This document shows, piece after piece, positions 35,920 through 43,177 of a stretch of DNA of 56,007 nucleotides. The stretch lies in the IMG/VR virus record IMGVR_UViG_3300001352_000012, positions 1 to 56,007 of that record; one strand, written 5' to 3'. The stretch's first letter is position 1, and each line of letters begins with the position of its first letter. The DNA is from a virus. The translations under genes and the position numbers were made by a program. The notes beneath the pieces were generated by a model, which saw only the letters and a program-made list of their open reading frames with translations, was not told where the DNA came from and made no database searches.

Positions 35920-36283
35920 GTTGTTTTGCGTATTGTTTTCTTTTTCTATCTCCTTCTTTGTTTGACTTTGTAACAAAGTAAAGGTCATCGTACATGAGGT
36001 AGATTAACTCTTCTCCCTCTTTGATTCCATACTCGTTAAGGATGTCTTTTTCTATGATCTCTGTTCCCCTGTCCTTATTGTAGAAAACCTCTTCTCCGAC
36101 AGACATCAGCGTAGGTTGTGTTTCCCCTTCACTGTTTGACCATGCTTCGGCTATTTCTACAATGACTCCCCTATCGTTTCTTTCTACTTCATCATCGGGT
36201 ACAATAATACCACCCTTTGTTATTTTTTCGGGGGAGTTAGGTTTAAGAACTAACCACCGATTTACACATTTAATTTTACTCAT
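35909..36283 (-). CDS. GroES-like co-chaperonin (cpn10)
   Basis: The product is 124 aa. The sequence follows the cpn10 pattern: NRWLVLKPNSPEKITKGGII, VPDDEVERNDRGVIVEIAEA, SVGEEVFYNKDRGTEI and LIYLMYDDLYFVTKSN. The mobile-loop equivalent is around residues 18-32 and contains KGGIIVP. The C-terminus is extended by a basic tail (EGDRKRKQYAKQHGI). Phage co-chaperonins such as T4 gp31 replace host GroES so that GroEL can fold the capsid protein. The start overlaps the upstream stop by 8 bases. Confidence 0.78.
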   Translation of the reverse strand: MSKIKCVNRWLVLKPNSPEKITKGGIIVPDDEVERNDRGVIVEIAEAWSNSEGETQPTLMSVGEEVFYNKDRGTEIIEKDILNEYGIKEGEELIYLMYDDLYFVTKSNKEGDRKRKQYAKQHGI

Positions 36284-36569
36284 AATACCCTGCCATTTTT
36301 AACATTAATTCCATTTCTTTCTCATCTGAGTTAGGCTTCTTGTTTGTTACCTCTACCCCTGAGAAATCCCCTTCAAAGCTCTTAAACTCAAACGGTGTTC
36401 CGTCTTCATCTTCTGCAACGATAAGAAATGCTTTCTCTTTGAACTTAGCCTCGTGGTATTTATTTCTCCGTATCTCAATAATCCTGCATCCGTTTATTGT
36501 CTGCTCGATTTTATATCTTGAAACGTACCCCCCAACGTGGTCTACTCGTATTGCGTATATTGTTTCCAT
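36276..36569 (-). CDS. 97-aa hypothetical protein
   Basis: The start is set at ATG 36569, four bases after the upstream stop; a frame opening at 36614 would overlap the upstream gene by 41 bases. The protein begins METIYAIRVDHVGGYVSRYK and contains INGCRIIEIRRNKYHEAKF and FEGDFSGVEVTNKK. It looks like a small alpha/beta protein without membrane or secretion signal. It is co-transcribed with the co-chaperonin. No family is recognised. Confidence 0.65.
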   Translation of the reverse strand: METIYAIRVDHVGGYVSRYKIEQTINGCRIIEIRRNKYHEAKFKEKAFLIVAEDEDGTPFEFKSFEGDFSGVEVTNKKPNSDEKEMELMLKMAGYYE

Positions 36570-36573
36570 CTCT

Positions 36574-36936
36574 TTATTTAAACGTAAAGTTTCTTTTAAT
36601 AAGATTGTTGTCAAAGACTAAATCCTTTTTCCACACTCTGTAACAGTCCTCAATAAAGTCTGAGATTGTTTTTGGTGCGGGGAGTACTGTGGATTCAAAC
36701 TGATCTGCTTCATCTCTTATACAATATAGTACCGTATCTGTCTCTTCATCATGGATAGTTGAGAATAGCTCCCAATCATCTCCTACTACAACTTCGGGAA
36801 AAGCAAAGGTCTGTTCTACAGCCTCTATACTAAACTCTTGTCTGTAGGTGTTAATGATGTTACAGATAGTAACCTTCCAATCTTTTGCGGGGAAGACCTC
36901 ATCCTCTAAAAAATCACTTAATGGCTTTGCTTGCAT
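36574..36936 (-). CDS. 120-aa acidic hypothetical protein
   Basis: It begins MQAKPLSDFLEDEVFPAKDW and is acidic with two Cys (TICNIINTYR, IEDCYRVWKK). It is the first gene of the leftward operon that includes the co-chaperonin and has a good promoter directly upstream (36961-36991). No family is recognised. Early position in the operon and small acidic nature are compatible with a host-takeover or inhibitor protein, but that is only a guess. Confidence 0.65.
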   Translation of the reverse strand: MQAKPLSDFLEDEVFPAKDWKVTICNIINTYRQEFSIEAVEQTFAFPEVVVGDDWELFSTIHDEETDTVLYCIRDEADQFESTVLPAPKTISDFIEDCYRVWKKDLVFDNNLIKRNFTFK

Positions 36937-36960
36937 ACTTTATTGATTATCTTTATATTG

Positions 36961-36991
36961 CAAATCTACAACTTATATCTTACCTACGCAA
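36961..36991 (-). promoter_or_regulatory. Complete leftward promoter TTG-N20-TAGATTTG
   Basis: On the minus strand TTG (36991-36989), a 20-base spacer and TAGATTTG (36968-36961) match the Bacteroidota promoter consensus. The ATG at 36936 follows after 24 bases. This is one of the clearest promoters in the window. Confidence 0.75.
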
Positions 36992-37020
36992 GGAATATTT
37001 TATGTAATTTTGTAATTAAT

Positions 37021-37242
37021 ATGGAAAAGCTAAAAATCACCTACCTTGACGAAGAGGGAAACGAGTCTTTTGAGGAATATACTGTTGACCCTGATGTGAT
37101 TGATTATGTCTCTGATCTTGAGTTAGAGAGTGCTTATATGTTTGGTAACTGTATTGCCTTGCAGGAGGAGATAGAATCTCTTAAGTTGATTGTTGAGGGG
37201 TATAAAATCTTAGCCAGTGGTAAGACCCCAACAGAGAATTAA
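37021..37242 (+). CDS. 73-aa acidic hypothetical protein, isolated plus-strand gene
   Basis: The start is ATG 37021 (MEKLKITYLDEEGNESFEEY). Reading further upstream would enter the divergent promoter region. The protein is strongly acidic with an apparent C-terminal helix (SAYMFGNCIALQEEIESLKL). A TAATTTTG box (37005-37012) ends only 8 bases before the ATG, so the leader would be very short. It is convergent with and overlaps the next minus gene by four bases. It is the only plus gene left of the main divide. No family is recognised. Confidence 0.65.
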   Translation: MEKLKITYLDEEGNESFEEYTVDPDVIDYVSDLELESAYMFGNCIALQEEIESLKLIVEGYKILASGKTPTEN

Positions 37243-37454
37243 GCTATCTTTACTTCTTTGTAAAACTCAGGGTCAATCTCTCGTATCCATCTTTCTGTTC
37301 GGGCGTACTTCTTTTCAAAAGCTGTCTTGCTGTACTTAGGTTTATTTGCCACAAGGTATACCTGAGATTTTAATGCCCTATCTAAGTGCCACTTTCTTAG
37401 TTCTACTTCCCCTTCTTCACATTTATGGCATTTGAGCATTATTACTTCTATCAT
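37239..37454 (-). CDS. 71-aa protein with N-terminal CxxC
   Basis: It begins MIEVIMLKCHKCEEGEVEL, with a CxxC pair that could be half of a small zinc ribbon. A basic, aromatic helical region follows (WHLDRALKSQVYLVANKPKY, KKYARTERWIREIDPEFYK). The start overlaps the upstream gene's stop by four bases, so translation is likely coupled. No second CxxC is present. Nucleic-acid binding is possible but unproven. Confidence 0.62.
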   Translation of the reverse strand: MIEVIMLKCHKCEEGEVELRKWHLDRALKSQVYLVANKPKYSKTAFEKKYARTERWIREIDPEFYKEVKIA

Positions 37455-37864
37455 ATTAAATTAGTTTTTAGGTGTTTTTTTGAATGAAGTATCCACAGGT
37501 TCTCCGTAACTAAGTAGGATGTATAAAGTGTAGCGTATTCGCTGTCATCTATTATCTCTTTTACAGAGCTGTACTTCTCTTCTTTAATTAGTTCTATTAT
37601 TTTAGGGTTTATAGTTTCTTCGGGGAAGTCCTCTGTTAGGTGTAGTCTTACTTCCTCTTCTAGCTCATCTACTGTTGCTGTTGGGGATATGTAGAAGTAA
37701 AAGTTGTCTTCTTCTCTTACCCTAAGTACAACACCCGCATTTAAACATTCAATTAAATACTCAGAAGAGAAAGTCTCTGACTTATCAAAATACTTATCTC
37801 CAAATTGAATGTGATCTAATAGGTGATAACTGTACCCCCTAGAAGTAAAACTCTTTTTAATCAT
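37451..37864 (-). CDS. 137-aa hypothetical protein
   Basis: It begins MIKKSFTSRGYSYHLLDHIQ and includes VVLRVREEDNFYFYISPTA, VDELEEEVRLHLTEDFPEE and IKEEKYSSVKEIIDDSEYA. It is a mixed alpha/beta acidic protein with no membrane segment. The ATG overlaps the stop of a 37-aa gene (ATGA), so it is translated from the short leftward operon starting at 37974. No family is recognised. Its place next to the main divergent promoter region suggests early expression. Confidence 0.65.
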   Translation of the reverse strand: MIKKSFTSRGYSYHLLDHIQFGDKYFDKSETFSSEYLIECLNAGVVLRVREEDNFYFYISPTATVDELEEEVRLHLTEDFPEETINPKIIELIKEEKYSSVKEIIDDSEYATLYTSYLVTENLWILHSKKHLKTNLI

Positions 37865-37974
37865 AGCTTCTCTCCATTTCTAATTTTATAAAAAAACTTT
37901 GCTGTTTTTTTTTCTATAGCCCTAAGCCTAAAATCAGCGATGTATTTAAATAAAAATTTAATTTTTTGTTTCAT
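37861..37974 (-). CDS. 37-aa very basic protein, probably leaderless
   Basis: The frame from ATG 37974 encodes a Lys/Phe-rich peptide (MKQKIKFLFKYIADFRLRAI, then EKKTAKFFYKIRNGEKL). Its TGA overlaps the next ATG (ATGA). The promoter -7 box ends four bases before the ATG, so the mRNA probably begins at or next to the start codon. Overlap with the next gene and a strong promoter argue that it is real. Function unknown; an amphipathic, nucleic-acid- or membrane-binding peptide is possible. Confidence 0.6.
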   Translation of the reverse strand: MKQKIKFLFKYIADFRLRAIEKKTAKFFYKIRNGEKL

Positions 37975-37978
37975 ACAG

Positions 37979-38011
37979 CAAATATAGTAAATATCTGTTA
38001 CAAATAACAAA
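37979..38011 (-). promoter_or_regulatory. Leftward promoter TTTG-N21-TATATTTG
   Basis: TTTG (38011-38008 on the minus strand), a 21-base spacer and TATATTTG (37986-37979) match the Bacteroidota consensus. CTGT then ATG follow, so the expected transcription start coincides with the start codon of the 37-aa gene. Confidence 0.72.
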
Positions 38012-38575
38012 CAGTGTAATTTATTTTGTTTTTGTTGTGAATTAGTTGAGTAACTACTAAGTAAGTTACAGTAGATAAGTGACTGTTGTTAATAACTCAC
38101 TCCTCAAAATGGGTTGTGATGTAGGAAACTTAGATGCCTAAAAGAAATCCCCCCTACCCCCCTTTCGGGAGGTAGAGGTGAAATCAAATAACTTTACTCA
38201 TTCTCAAAATTGGGAGTGAATGTGAGGTATCCTTTTTCAGCCCTGTACTGGAAAAAATCCTAATCCAAGCATACAGTAGTTTTATTAGTACAAGTAGAAG
38301 ATAATAACTCCACTGACTTTTATTGCACAGTATTTGTACTTAAGAGGAAAAACATTTAAAATAACCCCTACTTACGCCAACGTTATCTGTTGCGATTAGG
38401 CTCCCTTATTCTAAGCGGGGGTATGGCACTTTTTCAAGCTGCTCCCATACGATGTATTTTATTAGACTGCAAGTTTTATATGAGCAATCTAAATGCAAAG
38501 ATATAAATAAATTTTAATAAAAAACGCATTGTGTGATATTTTTTCTTATATTCGTATAAGAAATTGAATATCAAT
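38012..38575. other. Divergent non-coding region with repeats and RNA-like hairpins
   Basis: No convincing gene lies in these 560 bases. An imperfect direct repeat pairs 38095-38126 (ACTCACTCCTCAAAATGGG...) with 38196-38227 (ACTCATTCTCAAAATTGGG...). Between them is hairpin 38154-38175. On the minus strand this is CTACCTCCC-GAAA-GGGGGGTAG, fully paired with one U-G, whereas the plus strand has a C-A mismatch. A second minus-strand hairpin with a GAAA loop lies at 38421-38450. A minus-strand TATCTTTG box at 38496-38503 could start a leftward RNA. A weaker rightward pair (TTG 38529-38531, TATATTCG 38547-38554) precedes the helicase. The region could be an origin, a regulatory RNA, or both. Confidence 0.55.
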
Positions 38576-39949
38576 ATGTTTAAACTAAGAGACTATCAAA
38601 CAAACGCTGTTAATGACGCTTTAGGATTTATAAAAGATAAATCAGGTAGGGCTTCTTTGTTAGTACTCCCAACAGGCGCAGGAAAGTCTTTAGTTATTGC
38701 AAATATAGCTAAAGAAATAAACCAACCTGTTTTGGTTATACAGCCGTCAAAAGAGTTGCTGATACAGAATTATGAAAAGTATAAATCTTACGGATTAGAG
38801 GCGTCAATATATTCAGCGTCTATGGGTATAAAAGAGTTGGGTCATGTGACATTTGCTACACCGAGGTCAATAGCCAAACACCACCCTTTAATAAGAAAGA
38901 AAAATATTAAGTTGGTAATTGTAGATGAAGCGCATTATGGCAGTTCAGTGGGACAAACCTTAGACACTTTTTGTAAAAAGGCGGGGGTTGAAAAGATAAT
39001 AGGATTAACAGCTACTCCTGTATTATTAGCTAATGGAATGTTTGGTTCTGAGTTAAGAATGTTAAATAGAACAAAGAAGTCAATTTATCAAAAGATACTT
39101 CACGTTACTCAAATAGAAGACTTGTGTAATGACGGATATTGGACTAAGCTAGAATACGAGCCGATAAAAACAGACACAAAACAACTTAAGTTGAACTCTA
39201 GTGGTAGTGAGTTCTTAGAGGAGTCTGTCAGAAAATACTACCAAGCTAACGAGATGAACGACAAAATAAAAGATTCTTGTGACCAACTGATAGAAGAGGG
39301 AAGAAACCACATACTTTGCTTTGTTTCATTAGTTGACGAGGCAAAAGAGTTACAGAGAAAGATGAAATCATATAGTACTGTAATATATGGAGATATGCCA
39401 AGTAAAGACAGAGAAAGGGCAATTAATAGCTTTAAAAGCGGTAAAATAAAAATTGCTATTAATGTAAATGTTTTAGGTACTGGGTTTGATTTTCCTAAGT
39501 TAGATGGATGTGTTCACGCAAGACCAACAAGCAGTATAGGAATATACTACCAACACTTAGGTAGATTGGTAAGGACACACCCCGATAAAAAAGACGCAAA
39601 AATTATTGACCTTTCAAGTAATTACTTTAGGTTTGGTAAATTAGAGGGTATAAGATTTGAACTGTCAACAGATGCTAATGGTTGGTGTATGAGATCGGGT
39701 AAAAAAATACTTACTGTTTTTAGTAGACCCGATGTTGAGGTTGAATACAAACCGAAATTAAGAAAAGAGGTACAGAACATAAACACTTATATAATACCTT
39801 TTGGTAAGTATAAGGATAAAAAGGTAACAGAAGTACCCTTAAATTATTTAAAGTGGATAGCGTCAGACGAGTTTAGTGGAGAGTACAGTAAAGCTGCGCA
39901 ATTTAAAACCGCAGCAAAAATAAGGCTCGCATTAGAATCCCCCGCATAA
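38576..39949 (+). CDS. SF2 DNA helicase with C-terminal DUF3820-like domain
   Basis: The product is 457 aa from ATG 38576; a TTG twelve bases upstream is a less likely start. The RecA-1 domain has FKLRDYQTNAV (Q-motif region), LPTGAGKS (Walker A), VDEAHYG (DEAH box) and LTATP. RecA-2 has NVLGTGFDFP and QHLGRLVRTHP (motif VI). The C-terminal 55 residues (IPFGKYKDKKVTEVPLNYLK) resemble the small DUF3820 domain found at the ends of some exonucleases. It resembles UvsW or SSL2-type phage helicases that remodel forks and recombination intermediates. It leads the rightward early arm. Confidence 0.88.
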   Translation: MFKLRDYQTNAVNDALGFIKDKSGRASLLVLPTGAGKSLVIANIAKEINQPVLVIQPSKELLIQNYEKYKSYGLEASIYSASMGIKELGHVTFATPRSIAKHHPLIRKKNIKLVIVDEAHYGSSVGQTLDTFCKKAGVEKIIGLTATPVLLANGMFGSELRMLNRTKKSIYQKILHVTQIEDLCNDGYWTKLEYEPIKTDTKQLKLNSSGSEFLEESVRKYYQANEMNDKIKDSCDQLIEEGRNHILCFVSLVDEAKELQRKMKSYSTVIYGDMPSKDRERAINSFKSGKIKIAINVNVLGTGFDFPKLDGCVHARPTSSIGIYYQHLGRLVRTHPDKKDAKIIDLSSNYFRFGKLEGIRFELSTDANGWCMRSGKKILTVFSRPDVEVEYKPKLRKEVQNINTYIIPFGKYKDKKVTEVPLNYLKWIASDEFSGEYSKAAQFKTAAKIRLALESPA

Positions 39950-39999
39950 ACCACAAGAATTAAAACTGTATAAAGAAACCACTTAACATAAATTTAACA

Positions 40000-40029
40000 T
40001 TGACTGTAACAGATTAATTATTACTATTG
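40000..40029 (+). promoter_or_regulatory. Promoter TTG-N19-TACTATTG, leaderless geometry
   Basis: TTG at 40000-40002, a 19-base spacer and TACTATTG at 40022-40029 (one mismatch to TAnnTTTG). The ATG of the 64-aa gene follows four bases later. The block TACTATTGTA-TATGAAA recurs with the same spacing at 55319-55334, and TTAACAT lies upstream at both. Confidence 0.6.
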
Positions 40030-40033
40030 TACT

Positions 40034-40228
40034 ATGAAACTAAAAAAGAAAGTAGAAGTAACCCACTACTGCCCCAAGTATAACAGCAAGACAAGAACAC
40101 TTATTGACGCAAAGGATGAAGAAGGTCTGTTTAGCATTTGGAATAAGGGTACAGCAGTAAAAAGAACAGTGACTAATAGGGGGTGGTACTTAACTCTATC
40201 AATAAACAACAAATTCAAACTGATATGA
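40034..40228 (+). CDS. 64-aa basic hypothetical protein
   Basis: It begins MKLKKKVEVTHYCPKYNSKT and has one Cys, a basic character and an aromatic patch (GLFSIWNKGTAVKR, NRGWYLTLSINNK). The stop TGA overlaps the next ATG (ATGA). The promoter box ends four bases before the start, suggesting a leaderless transcript. No family is recognised. Confidence 0.62.
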   Translation: MKLKKKVEVTHYCPKYNSKTRTLIDAKDEEGLFSIWNKGTAVKRTVTNRGWYLTLSINNKFKLI

Positions 40229-40497
40229 AAGATAAAGAAACAGCAACATTTTTAATTAGGCTATTAGCTATATCAGTATTAGCTTTACTTCTTAGCTTTT
40301 TTGTTAATGCGGGGGAACAAAGCGGTTCGTACTGCGATGGATTTGACATGGGATACGCTGCGGGGTATTGTTATCAAGAGCCTAACTGCATAGCACCAAT
40401 CCCCCCAATATGCCCAGTACCAACAGTAAATGAAGAGAATACTTACGAGGGAGGATACGCAAGAGGATTTAGTGAAGGATTAAATGACAATAATTAA
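40225..40497 (+). CDS. 90-aa membrane-anchored or exported Cys-rich protein
   Basis: The start is ATG 40225, overlapping the previous stop. The N-terminus has a charged cap then a hydrophobic helix (FLIRLLAISVLALLLSFFVN), which may be a signal anchor or signal peptide. The outer part has SYCDGFDMGYAAGYCY, PNCIAPIPPICPVP and a repeat-like GGYARGFSEGL. The YxxGY-type repeats and four Cys suggest a small periplasmic disulphide-bonded domain. It could affect the host envelope, for example superinfection exclusion, but this is speculation. Confidence 0.62.
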   Translation: MKDKETATFLIRLLAISVLALLLSFFVNAGEQSGSYCDGFDMGYAAGYCYQEPNCIAPIPPICPVPTVNEENTYEGGYARGFSEGLNDNN

Positions 40498-40505
40498 AAG
40501 AAACT

Positions 40506-40697
40506 ATGAAAAATTACTTTAAGTTTATATTTAGAAACCCACAGTCAGCATTTGTATTTGCAACATTGTTGGTGTTTTCTATATCAATACCCCTAACAGA
40601 GTACAGCAGAGAAGACTTTAGCTTTTTTACGCTATTCTTTACAGGAATGTTTGTGGCATTTATTATTGTAAGTTATGTAAATTATAAAAATAGATAG
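40506..40697 (+). CDS. 63-aa two-TM membrane protein
   Basis: The hydrophobic segments are about 14-30 (SAFVFATLLVFSISIPL) and 40-59 (FFTLFFTGMFVAFIIVSYV), with an acidic connector (TEYSREDF) and a basic C-terminus (NYKNR). It follows another membrane protein and starts after AAAAGAAACTATG, a start context shared by several genes here. No family is recognised. A role at the inner membrane, such as early host modification, fits the early position. Confidence 0.62.
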   Translation: MKNYFKFIFRNPQSAFVFATLLVFSISIPLTEYSREDFSFFTLFFTGMFVAFIIVSYVNYKNR

Positions 40698-40699
40698 AT

Positions 40700-40942
40700 A
40701 TGAAAGACAACGTAAACCCCGATCACTACAAGATAAGAGGAAAAGAAGTGTGGGAAATGATGATAGATGTTTATGGCATGGCGCATTTTAAAGCCTTCTG
40801 CGAGCTTAACTCATTCAAGTACCGTATGAGAGCAGGTAAAAAGGGCGATAACGCCTTAGAAGACATTAAAAAAGCATTGTGGTACGAAAATAAAGTCAAA
40901 GAGATAGAAGAATTAGATTTTACTAATGTGACATACACTTAA
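40700..40942 (+). CDS. DUF3310 protein (T7 gp1.7-related nucleotide kinase family)
   Basis: The product is 80 aa. It has the family pattern NPDHYKIRGKEVWEMMIDVY at the start, FKYRMRAGKKG in the middle and DIKKALWYENKVKE at the end. The family (DUF3310) includes T7 gp1.7, an unusual nucleotide kinase acting on dTMP/dGMP, although catalytic activity of short members is mostly untested. It starts 3 bases after the previous stop. It probably contributes to nucleotide metabolism during phage replication. Confidence 0.8.
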   Translation: MKDNVNPDHYKIRGKEVWEMMIDVYGMAHFKAFCELNSFKYRMRAGKKGDNALEDIKKALWYENKVKEIEELDFTNVTYT

Positions 40943-40947
40943 TAAAT

Positions 40948-41499
40948 ATGATGAGAAAATACATAAACAGAAACTACCCTGACTTCACAGCAGAACAGAG
41001 GGCAGATGGAAACTACAACCTAAAGAAAGAGGGAAGCTACGGTTACACTATTAGAATAGCTAAGGATATAGAGAATAATGAGGATTGGGTGGAAGAGTCT
41101 AATTGGTATTTAGAGGCACTTAAAGAATTTAACGAGAGTTGGAGAGAGGAATGCGAAAGAATTGAAAATGCTATTTGGGGTAGCGGTAATAAACCATCAG
41201 ATAAGTATGAAGGGTTCTTCAAGACCGTCCTAGATAACGTGGATAGTGTAAAAGATGCACATACCACTGACTATATGTACGTTTCTACTGAAAAGTGCCT
41301 AAGATACCATGAAAATAGAGCTTGTCCCCCCGCAGAAAAGCCAAAAGAGAAGAAACCTGACGAAATCCTTTCAGTAAGAGTAGGTGGAAAGAAGTACAAA
41401 CTAAAAGACCCCCACAAAAACAGCAAAATACACTCTTTTTTTACCAACGGGTCGGATATTTGGGTATCTTTGTTTTGTGGAGAACAATATAAACTGTAA
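40948..41499 (+). CDS. 183-aa hypothetical protein
   Basis: It begins MMRKYINRNYPDFTAEQRAD (the second ATG at 40951 is equally possible). It is charged, with aromatic-rich segments (GSYGYTIRIAKDIENNEDW, SNWYLEALKEFNESWREE) and a Pro/Lys linker (CPPAEKPKEKKPDE). A basic beta-type tail (VRVGGKKYKLKDPHKNSK) follows. This suggests two small domains joined by a linker. No family is recognised. Confidence 0.62.
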   Translation: MMRKYINRNYPDFTAEQRADGNYNLKKEGSYGYTIRIAKDIENNEDWVEESNWYLEALKEFNESWREECERIENAIWGSGNKPSDKYEGFFKTVLDNVDSVKDAHTTDYMYVSTEKCLRYHENRACPPAEKPKEKKPDEILSVRVGGKKYKLKDPHKNSKIHSFFTNGSDIWVSLFCGEQYKL

Positions 41500-41501
41500 C
41501 T

Positions 41502-41888
41502 ATGAGTCACATTAGAGTAAAAACAAGAGTAACCTTAGAGGGTATATATGGCTCTACAGAAGAAGTTACAATGTACGCTGACCACAACAATTCATCAGAC
41601 TACACAACTATATATCTTTCATCATCCAATGGAAGAATAACTCAAGGGATAGATTCTTTTGGTGAGTGGGGAGATAGAGATGAGTGGACAGCACTACAAG
41701 ACCTTATGCATCCATATAAAGAAGATGGGACGCTGTTAGATGAGGTAGAACATTACTGTGACTTGGAGTGGGATGAGGAAAATAAAACTTATTTTGAAAA
41801 GCCTTATAATGACTCTGTGTACGAAAACAACCCTGACATTAAGAGACCAACACCCCCGCAAAGAACAACAAAACTAAAACTGCCATGA
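41502..41888 (+). CDS. 128-aa hypothetical protein
   Basis: It begins MSHIRVKTRVTLEGIYGSTE and is acidic and beta-rich (EEVTMYADHNNSSDYTTIYL). It continues with WGDRDEWTALQDLMHPYKED and ends with a Pro/Lys tail (PTPPQRTTKLKLP). It starts 2 bases after the previous stop, and its own stop overlaps the next ATG. No family is recognised. Confidence 0.62.
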   Translation: MSHIRVKTRVTLEGIYGSTEEVTMYADHNNSSDYTTIYLSSSNGRITQGIDSFGEWGDRDEWTALQDLMHPYKEDGTLLDEVEHYCDLEWDEENKTYFEKPYNDSVYENNPDIKRPTPPQRTTKLKLP

Positions 41889-41992
41889 AATGTAAACACT
41901 GTAACAAAGAACTAAACAATACCCTAATAGATATCCTACTCCACGAAGAAGACTGCATAGAGAGAGAGATAATCCCCTCTAATAACACATAA
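41885..41992 (+). CDS. 35-aa peptide with CxxC
   Basis: The frame from ATG 41885 begins MKCKHCNKELNNTLIDILLH and ends CIEREIIPSNNT. It overlaps the upstream stop in an ATGA arrangement. The CxxC plus a later His and Cys could form a mini zinc finger. It is the last gene before a 370-base gap. Confidence 0.5.
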   Translation: MKCKHCNKELNNTLIDILLHEEDCIEREIIPSNNT

Positions 41993-42362
41993 AGAGAGAA
42001 AAAGAAAAAATTTTTTTTTTGTTTGTGTGCAGATACTGAGTAGGTATTATACAGTATAAAAAAATTAGAACTTTTTAAAAAAAAACCAACACCTCAAAGC
42101 ACCCCCTACCAAGCCAATCCGCCCCAATTAACCCGAGTAACAAAATGAGTCATAGGATCAAATGCCGAGTGCAGGTCTATAAATATAATTGAATCTCGCA
42201 AGTTAAGTTTACGTTAAGTTAATGTTACCGCAATGTTAAGATTTCAATTCTTAATTCTCTGTAATGCCTATGAACACTACAAAGTTTAAATTGATTGTAA
42301 AATATATTTGCATACTATAGAAACTCTATGTAGTTATGCAGTCAAATCAAAACAAAGGAAAT
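41993..42362 (+). promoter_or_regulatory. Gap with poly-T tract and a TATATTTG promoter box
   Basis: No gene is seen. Near the left end an A-rich stretch runs into a ten-base T tract (about 42010-42020), perhaps a weak terminator but without a clear stem. The middle has clustered GTTAAG/GTTAATG units (about 42200-42242). TATATTTG at 42303-42310 is a Bacteroidota -7 box about 50 bases before the next start; no TTG lies at the right distance. Confidence 0.5.
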
Positions 42363-42611
42363 ATGAAAATCTTAGCAAAAAATTTAGAAATAGGAATGGA
42401 AATTTATTCAAGCCCAAATCATTGTTTTAAAATAGATTCTTTAGAATTTGGAATTTACAAAGCGTCTAATACTTTGAAAGTAATTGCTAGTGGTACTACA
42501 AGAAAATTTACAGATAGTAAATCTGTTTATTGGGTTAAATGTATAAATACAAAAAATCTAAAAGGAAATACAGAAATAGAAGTAAATACATTTCCAAATA
42601 AACCATTATAA
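42363..42611 (+). CDS. 82-aa hypothetical protein
   Basis: The start is ATG 42363 (MKILAKNLEIGMEIYSSPNH), preceded by AAAGGAAAT; a frame from 42336 adds nine residues that look like leader. The fold appears to be small and beta-type (GIYKASNTLKVIASGTTRKF, VYWVKCINTKNLKGN). Similar short proteins with a 'lakdLkiGmei' opening are known from bacterial and phage genomes, but I assign no function. Confidence 0.6.
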   Translation: MKILAKNLEIGMEIYSSPNHCFKIDSLEFGIYKASNTLKVIASGTTRKFTDSKSVYWVKCINTKNLKGNTEIEVNTFPNKPL

Positions 42612-42633
42612 TAATATCTTAATTTAAGAAACT

Positions 42634-42885
42634 ATGAGACAATTCAAAACAACGTTAGGGTTAACAAATGAGGGGGGCGGGTACGCCTTCCCTTTATCAT
42701 TCAGTATTGAACCACAAAGGAGGGCTGTAACCCCCGCAAAGAACGTCAAGTTATATGCTGTCAATGTTTACTCAATAAGACACGCTAAGAACAGCTTAGA
42801 ACGCTTTAGAACAGCTAAAGAAGCAAGCCAATTCATTGAACGAATCAACAAAGAGAATATTTTTCTCGCTAACATTATCAAATAA
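42634..42885 (+). CDS. 83-aa hypothetical protein
   Basis: It begins MRQFKTTLGLTNEGGGYAFP, is basic, and ends in a helical segment (NSLERFRTAKEASQFIERIN). The start follows AAGAAACTATG, a context shared by neighbouring early genes. There is no membrane segment or known motif. It is co-transcribed with the 82-aa and 73-aa genes and precedes the terminator at 43152. Confidence 0.58.
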   Translation: MRQFKTTLGLTNEGGGYAFPLSFSIEPQRRAVTPAKNVKLYAVNVYSIRHAKNSLERFRTAKEASQFIERINKENIFLANIIK

Positions 42886-42894
42886 AAGGAAACT

Positions 42895-43116
42895 ATGAAC
42901 GCAGAAACAACAAACCAATTCTTTAAAGAGTCAACTATATCAAACATTATCATGTTAGCCGAGCGCATACATGGTAGAAGTGTAGTAAGTACTTTACAAA
43001 AGTATAGCCATAAAAGTCTAAATAAATTAGACTTGGATAGTTTGGAATCTATAAGGGATGCGGCAATTATCGTATATAATAACAAAGCAAAGCGCAACGA
43101 ATTGCACGAAATTTAA
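42895..43116 (+). CDS. 73-aa hypothetical helical protein
   Basis: It begins MNAETTNQFFKESTISNIIM and is mostly helical (MLAERIHGRSVVSTLQKYSH, DLDSLESIRDAAIIVYNNK). The start follows AAAAGGAAACTATG. It is the last gene of a three-gene unit ended by the terminator at 43152-43177. No family is recognised. Confidence 0.58.
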   Translation: MNAETTNQFFKESTISNIIMLAERIHGRSVVSTLQKYSHKSLNKLDLDSLESIRDAAIIVYNNKAKRNELHEI

Positions 43117-43151
43117 CCCCCGCAATAGCTACAAAACAATAACAGCAAATT

Positions 43152-43177
43152 AGCCTCCTTAATTGGGGGCTTTTTTT
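43152..43177 (+). terminator. Intrinsic terminator between convergent genes
   Basis: AGCCTCC (43152-43158) pairs with GGGGGCT (43165-43171, one G-U) around a 6-base loop, followed by a seven-base T run (43171-43177). It ends the rightward unit and touches the stop codon of the convergent repressor-like gene. Confidence 0.85.

Noticed and set aside
36931-37020. A 30-codon N-terminal extension of the 73-aa plus-strand gene
   Set aside because: It overlaps the leftward promoter and a plus-strand -7 box, and the extension is hydrophobic and unlike the acidic body; ATG 37021 is a better start.
38380-38460. A possible tRNA in the stem-loop-rich divergent region
   Set aside because: No cloverleaf, T-arm GTTCRA or acceptor stem could be built on either strand.
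38564-38575. TTG start twelve bases upstream of the helicase ATG
   Set aside because: ATG 38576 starts directly before the conserved helicase N-terminus and is the more usual codon.
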